Of a DNA stretch of 64,000 bases, positions 1 through 9,592 are shown piece by piece. The notes beneath the pieces are model-generated. The model saw only the letters and a program-made list of their open reading frames with translations, had not been told where the DNA came from and searched no databases. The DNA comes from Candidatus Aminicenantota bacterium (GTDB lineage Bacteria > Acidobacteriota > Aminicenantia > Aminicenantales > Aminicenantaceae), in contig WJMT01000041.1 in the NCBI GenBank assembly GCA_014727835.1, forward strand, positions 22,106 through 86,105. The letters run 5' to 3'. Both the position numbers and the translations under genes were made by a program. How positions within the stretch are numbered: the first letter of the stretch is position 1; the number at the start of each line of letters is the position of its first letter.

Positions 1-4
1 TAAA

Positions 5-895
5 ATGAAAAACAAATATTCTGAGATCAAAATTCCTGAATTGAAGTTATTCAAAAAGGGAAAAGTCCGAGATATTTATGAGCTCGAGGATCAGCTTCTT
101 TTTGTGGCCTCAGACCGAATATCTGCTTTTGACTATGTGTTGCCTTCCTTGATCCCTGATAAGGGTAAAGTGCTGACGCAGCTGTCAAGGTTCTGGTTTG
201 AATTCACTTCTCTGGTCTGCCCCAATCATATGATCACTTCTGATTTCAAGGAATTTCCTGAAATACTGCAAAAATATCAGAGTGTACTGGACAAAAGGTC
301 TATGCTGGTGAAAAAAACCAAAGTGATCCCCATTGAATGCATTGTCAGGGGATATATATCAGGATCAGCATGGAAAGAATACTTGAAAGAAGGAAAAACA
401 AGCGGGATCAAGCTTCCCTCAGGGCTTAAAGAATCAGACAGACTGGATGATGTGATTTTCACTCCATCTACAAAAGCAGAGCTAGGACAGCATGACGTTA
501 ACATCTCATTCAAACAGATGCAAAAAGAAATAGGAGCCAAACTGGCAAAGAAAATCAAAGAGGTTAGCCTCGAGCTTTATCAAAAGGCCTCTCTTCATGC
601 TCTGTCCAAGGGAATATTGATTGCTGATACAAAGTTCGAGTTTGGATTGGGTGATGATGAGCTGATCCTCATAGATGAAATTTTTACCCCTGACTCATCA
701 AGATTTTGGCCTGTTGAGAGTTATTCTCCGGGAGGACCCCAGCCCAGCCTGGACAAGCAGTTTGTAAGGGATTATCTTGAAAGCACAGACTGGGATAAAA
801 ATTCGCCTCCTCCGGAACTGCCTGATTCTATAATCGAGCAGACCTCTCAGAGATATAGAGAAATCTATTCCAAATTAACTGGAAATGATCAATGA
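5..895 (+). CDS. purC: SAICAR synthase (phosphoribosylaminoimidazole-succinocarboxamide synthase)
   Basis: This cytosolic enzyme joins CAIR and aspartate with ATP to make SAICAR in purine biosynthesis. The 296-aa length fits the longer bacterial and yeast-like PurC form. The N-terminus carries the KGKVRDIYE signature of the ATP-binding lobe. IECIVRGYISGSAWKEY and the late DEIFTPDSSRFWP stretch are typical SAICAR synthase blocks. The gene starts at the window edge, so its promoter and upstream partners are not visible. A 76-bp gap separates it from cvpA on the same strand. The identification is firm. Confidence 0.96.
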   Translation: MKNKYSEIKIPELKLFKKGKVRDIYELEDQLLFVASDRISAFDYVLPSLIPDKGKVLTQLSRFWFEFTSLVCPNHMITSDFKEFPEILQKYQSVLDKRSMLVKKTKVIPIECIVRGYISGSAWKEYLKEGKTSGIKLPSGLKESDRLDDVIFTPSTKAELGQHDVNISFKQMQKEIGAKLAKKIKEVSLELYQKASLHALSKGILIADTKFEFGLGDDELILIDEIFTPDSSRFWPVESYSPGGPQPSLDKQFVRDYLESTDWDKNSPPPELPDSIIEQTSQRYREIYSKLTGNDQ

Positions 896-971
896 TAACC
901 TCAGATTCTGATGACCTTTATTATCAATGGAATCGACAGGAGATTAGGGGATTGAGAGACAGGAGGGATAT

Positions 972-1508
972 ATGGTTTTGAATTGGCTGGATGTGATACT
1001 TTTGATCATTCTCTTGATTACAGTTATTCTCGGGTTGATCAAAGGCCTGGTGAGACAATTGATCGGAATATTGGCCGTTATTCTGGGAGTGATCCTGGCT
1101 TTGGCTTATTATCCCTATGTGTCCCAAATCATAAATCCTCTTTTTTCTAACGAAGCTATGACCAATTTTTTAGGATTTTTTTTGATATTCATGATCACTC
1201 TTGTTTTGGGATGGATTCTAGGGCGAGCATTTTCCAAAGCAATGAAAGGGTCTTTAAAATTTTTCAACCATGTGTTTGGAGGGGGCTTGGGATTTTTAAA
1301 AGGAGTCCTGATCTGCGGCATCGTTGTTTTTGCGCTGCTTGTTTTTCCTGTTCAGAACAAAGCGCTGGAGGAGTCGAGGCTGGCTCCCTACTGCCTTCAG
1401 GTCACTCAGTTTGCCATTGATTTGATTCCCTTAGAGCTGAAGGAAAAGTTTAACAAATCTTATGATGAGATTATCAATAAAGGAGAGAAAGATGCAGAAA
1501 AAGTTTGA
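972..1508 (+). CDS. cvpA: CvpA family integral membrane protein
   Basis: This is a 178-aa inner-membrane protein with four hydrophobic segments (about residues 1-20, 22-45, 65-90 and 105-130). Its N-terminus, WLDVILLIILLITVILGLIKG, is the usual CvpA opening. CvpA proteins are linked to colicin V production and to envelope or bile tolerance, but their molecular role is unclear. An AGGAGG ribosome site lies just before the ATG. The 3' end overlaps the following small Fis-type gene by 17 bp, so the two are likely translated together. Confidence 0.88.
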   Translation: MVLNWLDVILLIILLITVILGLIKGLVRQLIGILAVILGVILALAYYPYVSQIINPLFSNEAMTNFLGFFLIFMITLVLGWILGRAFSKAMKGSLKFFNHVFGGGLGFLKGVLICGIVVFALLVFPVQNKALEESRLAPYCLQVTQFAIDLIPLELKEKFNKSYDEIINKGEKDAEKV

Positions 1509-1719
1509 GGATCTTTCTCTTCATCATAAAATGGAGATTTTGACTGAAGAATTAGTGGAAAATGAGATTCAGATAAAGGAAGCCCTCAAAGAGTTTGAAA
1601 AAATATATATCGAAACAGCAACCAAAAAACACAACGGAAACAAGACCAAAACAGCTGAAGCCCTGGGGATTCACCGGAATACTCTGTACAATTTGTGCAA
1701 AACACTCAAAATAAAGTAA
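1492..1719 (+). CDS. Small Fis-type helix-turn-helix protein
   Basis: This 75-aa protein has an acidic helical N-terminal half and a C-terminal Fis-type helix-turn-helix (KTKTAEALGIHRNTLYNLCK), as found at the end of sigma-54 activators. I chose the ATG at 1492 rather than the track start at 1462. AAGGAGAG lies just before 1492, and the earlier start would overlap cvpA more deeply. It is probably a DNA-binding protein. It has no AAA+ or receiver domain, so it is either a stand-alone nucleoid-type regulator or a partner of another factor. Its targets are unknown. It overlaps cvpA by 17 bp. Confidence 0.8.
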   Translation: MQKKFEDLSLHHKMEILTEELVENEIQIKEALKEFEKIYIETATKKHNGNKTKTAEALGIHRNTLYNLCKTLKIK

Positions 1720-1774
1720 CCTGGACTATTCATAAAAAAATGACACCGCAATCTTGACTGGTGAATAATCCAGG
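1720..1774 (+). repeat. Short copy of an interspersed inverted-repeat element
   Basis: Terminal arms CCTGGACTATTCA (1720-1732) and TGAATAATCCAGG (1762-1774) are inverted repeats matching at 12 of 13 positions, and the left arm is followed by TAAAAAAATG. The same ends bound a 193-bp element at 11952-12144, so this looks like a deleted or minimal copy. It starts just after the Fis-like stop codon and could act as a transcript-end hairpin. Confidence 0.7.
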
Positions 1775-1801
1775 GTTATCAGGATCGGTTTTTTGTAAGA
1801 A

Positions 1802-1828
1802 TCAGCAGCTTTTTGAAGAGACTGCTAA
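1802..1828 (+). promoter_or_regulatory. Second, degenerate CIRCE-like operator
   Basis: TCAGCAGCT, nine bases, then GACTGCTAA. The right arm is identical to the strong CIRCE at 1873-1899, and the left arm matches it at 6 of 9 positions. The direct repeat GACTGCTAAACAAT occurs in both sites. It sits upstream of the -35 box of the groESL promoter. It is a plausible second HrcA site, weaker than the main one. Confidence 0.6.
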
Positions 1829-1845
1829 ACAATATTCTTTTCCTC

Positions 1846-1874
1846 TTGACATCACCCTTTTTTTTCGTTATATT
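1846..1874 (+). promoter_or_regulatory. Sigma-70-type promoter of groES-groEL
   Basis: TTGACA (1846-1851), a 17-bp spacer, and TATATT (1869-1874) form a near-perfect housekeeping promoter. The CIRCE operator overlaps the end of the -10 box, so a bound repressor would block it directly. It is the only strong promoter seen before groES. Confidence 0.88.
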
Positions 1875-1899
1875 AGCAGTCTCTTCTTAAGACTGCTAA
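1873..1899 (+). promoter_or_regulatory. CIRCE operator (HrcA site), variant arms
   Basis: TTAGCAGTC-N9-GACTGCTAA is a perfect 9-9-9 inverted repeat. The usual CIRCE is TTAGCACTC-N9-GAGTGCTAA, so one base differs symmetrically in each arm (C to G on the left, G to C on the right). It lies between the -10 box and groES. HrcA itself is not in the window. Confidence 0.9.
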
Positions 1900-1921
1900 A
1901 CAATCAAAAAAGGAGGTTTAA

Positions 1922-2206
1922 ATGAAAGTCAGTCCTTTATATGACAGAGTTCTTTTAAGGCGTCTCGAAGAAAAAGAAAGCAAGAAAGGCGGGATCATCA
2001 TCCCAGATACAGCCAAAGAAAAACCGCTCGAAGCAGAAGTCGTAGAAGTCGGAAAAGGCCGGATTGAAGGAGAAAAGACAGTTCCCCTTGAAGTAAAGAA
2101 AGGTGACCGGGTTCTGGTCGGAAAATTCAGCGGGACAGAGGTCAATATTGATGACACCGAATATCTCATTGTTCGAGAAGAAGAAATATTGGCAAAAATC
2201 AAATAG
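1922..2206 (+). CDS. groES: Co-chaperonin GroES (Hsp10)
   Basis: This 94-aa protein forms the heptameric lid of the GroEL chamber in the cytosol. Motifs include the opening [10 protein letters not shown], the mobile loop around [18 protein letters not shown], and GKFSGTEV. An AGGAGG site sits a few bases before the ATG. groEL follows after 23 bp, so the two are co-transcribed from the CIRCE-controlled promoter and should be heat-inducible through HrcA. The length is normal. Confidence 0.97.
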   Translation: MKVSPLYDRVLLRRLEEKESKKGGIIIPDTAKEKPLEAEVVEVGKGRIEGEKTVPLEVKKGDRVLVGKFSGTEVNIDDTEYLIVREEEILAKIK

Positions 2207-2223
2207 TTTATGGAAAGGAGTGA

Positions 2224-3852
<1,629 letters not shown>

Positions 3853-3878
3853 TCCCCTTTAGTTGAGAAAGATAAATC

Positions 3879-3914
3879 AGCCCCTTTCCCTCCAGGGAAA
3901 GGGGCTTTTTTTTT
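3879..3914 (+). terminator. Rho-independent terminator of groESL
   Basis: A perfect 12-bp stem (AGCCCCTTTCCC, TCCA loop, GGGAAAGGGGCT) is followed by a run of T. It lies just after groEL and before the lptFG gene. Confidence 0.95.
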
Positions 3915-3969
3915 GCAGCACCCAGGACCGCTACTAGAACCATAAGAATGATTGTGGTATAAGAAGCAT

Positions 3970-6312
3970 GTGCTGAAACTTTTTGATCGATATATCTTAA
4001 AGGAAATCCTTCCTCCCTTTTTGATCGGGATCACTGCGTATACCTTTGTGTTGCTGATGAATCAAATATTACTCCTCTCTGAGATGTTCATTGCCAGGGG
4101 AGTTCCTGCAGAGACTGTTTTGTCCCTTCTTCTCTACCTTGTCCCATCTATCCTTGCCTTCACTATTCCCATGTCAGTGTTAATGGGAGTTCTGGCCGGT
4201 TTGAGCCGTCTTTCATCAGATGTGGAAATCACCGCTTTTCGCACTCTTGGGATCGGCCAGGGACACATACTAAAGCCGGTTTTGATCTTTTCAATTTGCG
4301 GCTGGCTGGTCACTTCTTTTTTTTCTCTTTATTTAGCTCCTCATGCCAATTATAAGTGGATTAAAACACTTTCCCAGTCTGTGAAAGCAGAAGCTCAATT
4401 CAGTATAAATCCGAGGGAGTTTTATGATCGGGTCCCTCAAACAGCAATTTTTATCCAGGATATCGGTGATAACGGTTTATGGGAGAATATATTTGTTCAT
4501 TTTTCTCAACCCCGCAAGGAGCCCAGGATCATATTTGCGGAGAAGGGAAAGATGAATCTATTCCCAGAAAAGAAAAGAGCCACCCTAGAGCTCCAAAACG
4601 GAATCATCCATTCTTATCATATTTCAAAGCCTGAAAACTACAGTATGACATCTTTTAAAAAGCTGGAGGAAGAGCTGAATGTCCAAAACCTGTTTGCAGG
4701 GATCACGGCTGAAAAAAGGGCCAGAGAAAAGGATATCAAAGAATTGCTTGTGGATATAAAGAAAACCAAGCATGACCTGAAGAGACTTTTTCATTCAGAC
4801 ACAGATTCCATGGAATTCAAGCAGAACAAGAGGGCTCTGACCAAATATCAAGTTGAAGCCCATAAGAAATTCGCTCTCCCCTTTGCATGCATCATATTTT
4901 CCTTTTTAGGGATTTCTTTGGGGGTTTCCACCAAAAAAGGAGGGAGAACAAGTGGGTTTACCCTCAGCATTGTCATTATTGTGGTCTATTATATTTTGAT
5001 CACAGCAGGGGAAAATTTATCGGTCAATGGAAGTCTGGTTCCCTGGTTAGGCATGTGGGGTCCTAACCTTTTATTGGCTGCTCTCAGTGTTGGGGCGTTC
5101 ATTTACTCTCGCAGAGAAAGTGGTGTGATGAAGTCATTGACTGATTTTTTCCCCAAAAAAAGCCGGTCTGAAGTAAAGAAAAAAAAGTCTCGGATGGGCT
5201 CTGCAGCCACAAGGATCCCTATCCGTTTTCCAAACATTATGGATCGTTATATTTCCAAAAAATATCTGGCCATATTTTTACTGGTGTTTGTTAGTCTGAT
5301 CTGTGTTTTCATCATCATCACTTTTTTTGAAAGTATTGACAACGTCTATGAGCATGGAAAATCTTTGAATCTTTTTTACACCTATCTGTGGTATCGCCTC
5401 CCTGAATTCATCCACTATGTCCTCCCGGTTGCTGCTCTGTCTTCTGCCCTTCTCTGTCTTGGGATATTGACTAAATTTAATGAAGTGACAGCAATGAAGA
5501 CTTCAGGCATGAGTGTATTTCGGATCATTGTTCCTGTCTTGATATTATCTGCACTCATAAGTCTATTTTCTTTTTATATCCAGGAATACGTACTGCCGTT
5601 TTCCAGCAAAAAAGCGGAAGTGACCTGGAATGAGATCAATGATATCCCGCCCCGCAGCACCAATCGGCTGGACAGAAGATGGATCATGAGTTCAGATGGA
5701 AACAGGATGTATCACTACACATATTTTGACCAGGATCGTTCTGTTTTTAAAGGCCTGACCATACTGGATTTGAATGTAAACCAATGGACTCTAAACAGGA
5801 GGATTTATGCTGAAAAGGCGCGTTTGAATGGAAAGACACTTATTCTCAATGACCTGTGGCAGAGAGAATTTCAACAGAAGAGGCCCGTTCACTTCAGACA
5901 GCAGGATGAATTGAAAATGAGAATAGATGAAGATAAAGGCCATTTTGTAAAAGGGATGAAAAAGGCAAGCCAGATGCATTACAATGAGCTCAAAGAATAC
6001 ATATATAAATTAGAGGAAAGCCATTTCCAGACATCCCGGTATAAGGTGGACCTGCATAACAAGATATCATTTCCTCTCGCCAGTTTTGTGGTCGTCCTCT
6101 TGGGGATTCCATTTGCGTTCTCAATGGGAAAAAGAGGGACTTTAGTGGGGATAGGGATCTCCTTTATCATTGCCATCATTTATTGGGGAGCCATCGGTAT
6201 TTTTAAGAGCCTGGGATATGCCGGATACATGAGTCCTTTTTTCGGAGCATGGGGGCCTAATCTGATTTTTGGCCTTTTAGGGATTTATCTGATACTGAAT
6301 TTAAGGACCTAA
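3970..6312 (+). CDS. Fused LptF-LptG lipopolysaccharide export permease
   Basis: This roughly 780-aa inner-membrane protein contains two complete YjgP/YjgQ modules in tandem (about residues 1-395 and 415-780). Each module opens with an (L/M)-D-R-Y-I helix start, has three TM helices, a periplasmic beta-rich (jellyroll-type) region, and three more TM helices ending in a WGPNL turn. LptF and LptG are normally separate proteins that form the heterodimeric permease, with LptB2 driving LPS toward the outer membrane. A basic linker (KKSRSEVKKKKSR) joins the halves. I prefer the GTG at 3970 (MLKLFDRYILKE) to the TTG at 3952 because it matches the family N-terminus, but neither has a strong ribosome site. 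No lptB, lptA or lptC is nearby. Confidence 0.88.
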   Translation: MLKLFDRYILKEILPPFLIGITAYTFVLLMNQILLLSEMFIARGVPAETVLSLLLYLVPSILAFTIPMSVLMGVLAGLSRLSSDVEITAFRTLGIGQGHILKPVLIFSICGWLVTSFFSLYLAPHANYKWIKTLSQSVKAEAQFSINPREFYDRVPQTAIFIQDIGDNGLWENIFVHFSQPRKEPRIIFAEKGKMNLFPEKKRATLELQNGIIHSYHISKPENYSMTSFKKLEEELNVQNLFAGITAEKRAREKDIKELLVDIKKTKHDLKRLFHSDTDSMEFKQNKRALTKYQVEAHKKFALPFACIIFSFLGISLGVSTKKGGRTSGFTLSIVIIVVYYILITAGENLSVNGSLVPWLGMWGPNLLLAALSVGAFIYSRRESGVMKSLTDFFPKKSRSEVKKKKSRMGSAATRIPIRFPNIMDRYISKKYLAIFLLVFVSLICVFIIITFFESIDNVYEHGKSLNLFYTYLWYRLPEFIHYVLPVAALSSALLCLGILTKFNEVTAMKTSGMSVFRIIVPVLILSALISLFSFYIQEYVLPFSSKKAEVTWNEINDIPPRSTNRLDRRWIMSSDGNRMYHYTYFDQDRSVFKGLTILDLNVNQWTLNRRIYAEKARLNGKTLILNDLWQREFQQKRPVHFRQQDELKMRIDEDKGHFVKGMKKASQMHYNELKEYIYKLEESHFQTSRYKVDLHNKISFPLASFVVVLLGIPFAFSMGKRGTLVGIGISFIIAIIYWGAIGIFKSLGYAGYMSPFFGAWGPNLIFGLLGIYLILNLRT

Positions 6313-6335
6313 GGACTTGACCATCCTTGTTGCCT

Positions 6336-6821
6336 TTACATTTTATATTTTCCGAAATCTTCGGGCTTGAGATTTTCCAGCCATTTTTTAAGCTTTTCAG
6401 AATCTTCCAGCTTTTCATCAAATTTTAGACTCTGAGCTTTTTTGATAACCTGGTCTTCCACATAGATAGGGGTTTTTGTCCGGAGAGATAAAGCGATGGC
6501 ATCAGAGGGACGAGAGTCAATTTGTATGGTGATGTTGTTGGTTTGGCAGTATATTGTGGCATAGAAAGTGTTGTCTTTGATATCATTGATGACCACTTTA
6601 TTCAGTTTTGCATTCAGGTCGCTGAGGATATTTTTTATGAGGTCATGGGTCATGGGTCTCGGTGTTTCAATGTTTTCTATTTGCAAAGATATGGCATTGG
6701 CTTCAAAAACTCCAATCCAAATGGGAAGCATTCTTTCCATCTTCGGATCTTCCAGAACAACAATAGGCATTTTTGATATGGGGTCTATAACGAGCCCCTT
6801 AACTTTCATTTTAATTTCCAT
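6336..6821 (-). CDS. DUF151 bifunctional nuclease family protein
   Basis: This 161-aa protein is of the DUF151 (BFN) family, whose founding plant member has DNase and RNase activity; bacterial roles are poorly known. Family features are the opening VKGLVIDPISKMPIVVLED, LPIWIGVFEANAI, and SRPSDAIALSLRTKTPIYV. I set the start at 6821 because GGAGGA lies just upstream. The track start at 6839 would place that ribosome site inside the gene. Transcription comes from a strong promoter at 6845-6873. It is convergent with lptFG. Confidence 0.88.
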   Translation of the reverse strand: MEIKMKVKGLVIDPISKMPIVVLEDPKMERMLPIWIGVFEANAISLQIENIETPRPMTHDLIKNILSDLNAKLNKVVINDIKDNTFYATIYCQTNNITIQIDSRPSDAIALSLRTKTPIYVEDQVIKKAQSLKFDEKLEDSEKLKKWLENLKPEDFGKYKM

Positions 6822-6844
6822 AGATTCCTCCGGAACCAAATTGT

Positions 6845-6873
6845 AATATAAGACCTGAGGTGGCAGTTGTCAA
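6845..6873 (-). promoter_or_regulatory. Promoter of the DUF151 gene
   Basis: Read on the minus strand: TTGACA, a 17-bp spacer, then TATATT. The predicted start point lies a few bases upstream of the GGAGG site, giving a short leader. Confidence 0.8.
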
Positions 6874-6958
6874 GAGGAGGCCCTTATATGGGTTTCCCTA
6901 TATACTTTTCCTTCATTCAATGGGAGTCAAATGAAGTCGCAGATGGAATGATTTGAAC

Positions 6959-8032
6959 TTATTTGATGTTGATTTCAACGTCCTTAGTGGCTGTTGCTCC
7001 TGAAATATTGTCTTTGATATCCAACCGAAGAATGTACTGACCGGGTTCGATGTCTCTTTTCTCTCTTTTTTCTTCGATGACTTCATCTCCTTTTTTCTTC
7101 TGAACCAGTACGGTCCTTTCGAACTTCAAAGGTTGAATGATAATGGGAGAATTGTAATTTCCTTCTGCAAAGCGAATCAAAGGTTGTTCTTCGCCTTCTT
7201 TGAGAACCTGGTAATTAACAGAAAAATCAAATCTCTGCGTGTTGGGATCTGGAGTGCCTCCCATAACGTATAAGAAGATCTCAGAGGTCTGTCCAGAGTT
7301 GAATGTGTTTTTGAGGATCGGTTTGATCTTGAGAATGGAATAAGTGAAAAAGCCTTTGTGAATATAGGTTTTTGTTTCCGGCTGTTCCATTTTTTGGGTG
7401 TCATCAATGAAAAAGGCAGGAGCGGCTTTGATTTCGTCCTTGAGCGCCGCAGGATCAGGAAGCTCGAATTCAAAGTATTGAGTCCCTATTTTCTGGTAAT
7501 TGTTTTGAGTGATGCCCATGGCAAGCTGATATTTTCCAGCCGGAAGAATGTATCCAGTGGAATACATTTCTATCTTTTCCGGATCATAGGTATCTTTATT
7601 GACCTGAAAACCTGCGGGGATGAACACTTCCTTTTGAAAATCCCCATCTACCTGTTTGAACATAAGAAAAACATTGAACCGGCATTGGAGCAATTCTTGG
7701 GTTTTCTCAACAAAAGCTTGCTGTTCTTGTGTTTCCTCTGTTTCAGGAGCTCCGACCGGTGTATAGCCGATGTCTGCATTTTTAGCGTCGAACAACAAAA
7801 TAAAATAGACATTTTGACTTGCAGGGAGATAATAATGATCTGTGATGGTGAATGGAATATCCATTCTGGCTTCTCCGGATTCCATACCTTGTTCTAAAAC
7901 TGATTTCACTTCATCAGGAATGGTTCCTGTCTGTTTTTCCTGTTCTTGTTTTGCCTGCAGCTCTGATGTGAATAAGGCTCCGAGCAACACAAACATGATG
8001 AGTATCGGAATAACAAAATTTCTTGCTTTCAT
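6959..8032 (-). CDS. Secreted protein of unknown function
   Basis: I do not recognise this 357-aa protein. It begins with a clear signal peptide (basic MKARN, a hydrophobic core, and a likely cut near LQAKQ). The mature part alternates beta-type sequence with proline-rich turns and resembles immunoglobulin-like modules, especially the C-terminal third (EPGQYILRLDIKDNISGATA). The middle has repeated phrases of the type PAGKYQLAMGI, which look like descriptions of beta-sandwich edges. It has no obvious catalytic motif. A GGAGGAAAG site precedes the ATG, and a TATAAT box (minus strand, 8083-8088) suggests its own promoter. Confidence 0.75.
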   Translation of the reverse strand: MKARNFVIPILIMFVLLGALFTSELQAKQEQEKQTGTIPDEVKSVLEQGMESGEARMDIPFTITDHYYLPASQNVYFILLFDAKNADIGYTPVGAPETEETQEQQAFVEKTQELLQCRFNVFLMFKQVDGDFQKEVFIPAGFQVNKDTYDPEKIEMYSTGYILPAGKYQLAMGITQNNYQKIGTQYFEFELPDPAALKDEIKAAPAFFIDDTQKMEQPETKTYIHKGFFTYSILKIKPILKNTFNSGQTSEIFLYVMGGTPDPNTQRFDFSVNYQVLKEGEEQPLIRFAEGNYNSPIIIQPLKFERTVLVQKKKGDEVIEEKREKRDIEPGQYILRLDIKDNISGATATKDVEINIK

Positions 8033-8168
8033 CTTTCCTCCTTGATTGAAAGGGTTCTTTTTCTTTGGTCAATGAATATTAAATTATATCATTAATGAAT
8101 ATAAAAACAATAATATACCAAAAATGGCCAAGGTTTTCCATAAAAATATTATGAAGAATCCGTTCATG

Positions 8169-9188
8169 TTATTTATTGATTTGGTATTTGATCACAGCTT
8201 TTTGGTGTTCTTTGAAAGTGGAACTGAATTGATGAGTTCCATCGTTTTTTGAAACAAAATAAAGATAGCTGCTCTTTGATGGATACAACGCGGCTCGAAT
8301 GGATTTTTTTCCCGGATTGGATATAGGGCTTGGGGGGAGGCCGCTGTATAAATAGGTGTTATAAGGGGAGTTGAGCTGGAGGTCCTTATTCCTCAGTCTT
8401 CCTTCATACTGTTCTTTTTTCTTCAATGCATAGATAATGGTGGGATCGCAGTCCAGCTTCATACCTAGGTTCAGACGATTATGGAAGACCGAAGAGACCA
8501 GTGATTTTTCTTCAGAAACTGAGGTTTCTTCTTCGATCAAGGAAGCCAGTGTGACCACTTCCCGAATGGTCATATCAATGTCTTGGGCTCTTTGTTTCCA
8601 TTTCTGGTTAAAAGCGGCTTTAAACTGGCTGACCATGATGCTGATCATTTCTTTTTCCGAAGTATTTTTTGGGAGGTGATAAGTCTCAGGAAACAAATAT
8701 CCCTCTAAATCCTCAGCTTCAGAATCGAATGAGGATATAAGCTGTGTGTTCTGACTCTGATGGATCAATTTTTGCTTGTTCATAGAGTATTTCTGAGATA
8801 AGAGATCAGCGGTTTCCTTTAAGGTCAGTCCTTCCGGAATGGTGACCGGATGAAGGATGATCTCTCCATTGATTATTTTTTTGAGGGCCTGTTTTGCGGA
8901 CACCGAACAATGGAATCGGTATTCTCCTGCAATCAAGTTTTGTGGCGAATAAAACAATTTGTAAGCAAGGAGAAAAGGCCACTTTTTCTTTATGATGTTT
9001 TCGTTTTTAAGTTTTCGGGCTATGGATGACACAGAGCTTCCCTTTTCCACTTCGAATGCGGTTGTGGGAGACAGACAGTTTTTGGGGAGATTGTATTCAT
9101 GCCAAAACCAGCTGAATCCAAAAACAAAAACAATAATAAGAAAAATAAGCGCTGAGGTGGCGATTTTTTTTATCCGCATTGAATTCAT
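8169..9188 (-). CDS. mltG: Endolytic murein transglycosylase MltG (YceG-like)
   Basis: This 339-aa inner-membrane enzyme cleaves nascent glycan strands and is thought to set their length. It has one N-terminal TM segment (about residues 10-30), a LysM-like region, and the catalytic YceG domain. The catalytic glutamate lies in VTLASLIEEET, and VFHNRLNLGMKLDCDPTIIY is the conserved substrate block. Its ATG overlaps the ruvX stop codon (ATGA), so it is translationally coupled as the last gene of ddl-ruvX-mltG. An in-frame ATG three codons later is an alternative start. Confidence 0.95.
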   Translation of the reverse strand: MNSMRIKKIATSALIFLIIVFVFGFSWFWHEYNLPKNCLSPTTAFEVEKGSSVSSIARKLKNENIIKKKWPFLLAYKLFYSPQNLIAGEYRFHCSVSAKQALKKIINGEIILHPVTIPEGLTLKETADLLSQKYSMNKQKLIHQSQNTQLISSFDSEAEDLEGYLFPETYHLPKNTSEKEMISIMVSQFKAAFNQKWKQRAQDIDMTIREVVTLASLIEEETSVSEEKSLVSSVFHNRLNLGMKLDCDPTIIYALKKKEQYEGRLRNKDLQLNSPYNTYLYSGLPPSPISNPGKKSIRAALYPSKSSYLYFVSKNDGTHQFSSTFKEHQKAVIKYQINK

Positions 9189-9592
9189 AAACTGTCCAAA
9201 TAGCTGGAAAGGATCAAAACCGCAGAGATCTGGTCAACCAGTTCTTTTTTCTTGTCATGGCTCAATCCTTGTTTTCTCATGATTTGGGAGGCTTGTTTTG
9301 TGGTCAGGCGTTCATCCCAAAAAACAATTGGAATGTTCAGAGCTTGTTTCAACCAGGCCGCGAATCTTTTTGTTTTTTTCACTCGGGACCCTTCTGTACC
9401 GTCCATTCTCAAAGGAAGTCCCATGACGATTTGAGTGATGTTGTATTTGGAAGTGAGGTCTTTAAAAAACCGGATATCTTCGTTCTTGCTTTTGACTGTA
9501 TAACTTCTCAGAGGCTGAGCCGTGATCGACATCTCATCACTCAAAGCAAGGCCGATGTGCTTATCACCATAATCGATTCCCAATATTCTCAT
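9185..9592 (-). CDS. ruvX: Putative pre-16S rRNA nuclease / Holliday junction resolvase-like RuvX (YqgF)
   Basis: This 135-aa RNase H-fold protein of the YqgF family is involved in 16S rRNA 5'-end maturation in E. coli. MRILGIDYGDKHIGLALSDE holds the first catalytic Asp, and FWDERLTTKQA and the C-terminal DQISAVLILSSYLD complete the site. It overlaps both ddl upstream and mltG downstream by 4 bp, which indicates coupled translation. Confidence 0.94.
   Translation of the reverse strand: MRILGIDYGDKHIGLALSDEMSITAQPLRSYTVKSKNEDIRFFKDLTSKYNITQIVMGLPLRMDGTEGSRVKKTKRFAAWLKQALNIPIVFWDERLTTKQASQIMRKQGLSHDKKKELVDQISAVLILSSYLDSL

Noticed and set aside
8071-8110. AT-rich palindrome TCATTAATGA with AATGAATAT repeats as an operator.
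   Set aside because: In such AT-rich DNA short palindromes are expected by chance, and no matching copy occurs at another promoter in the window.
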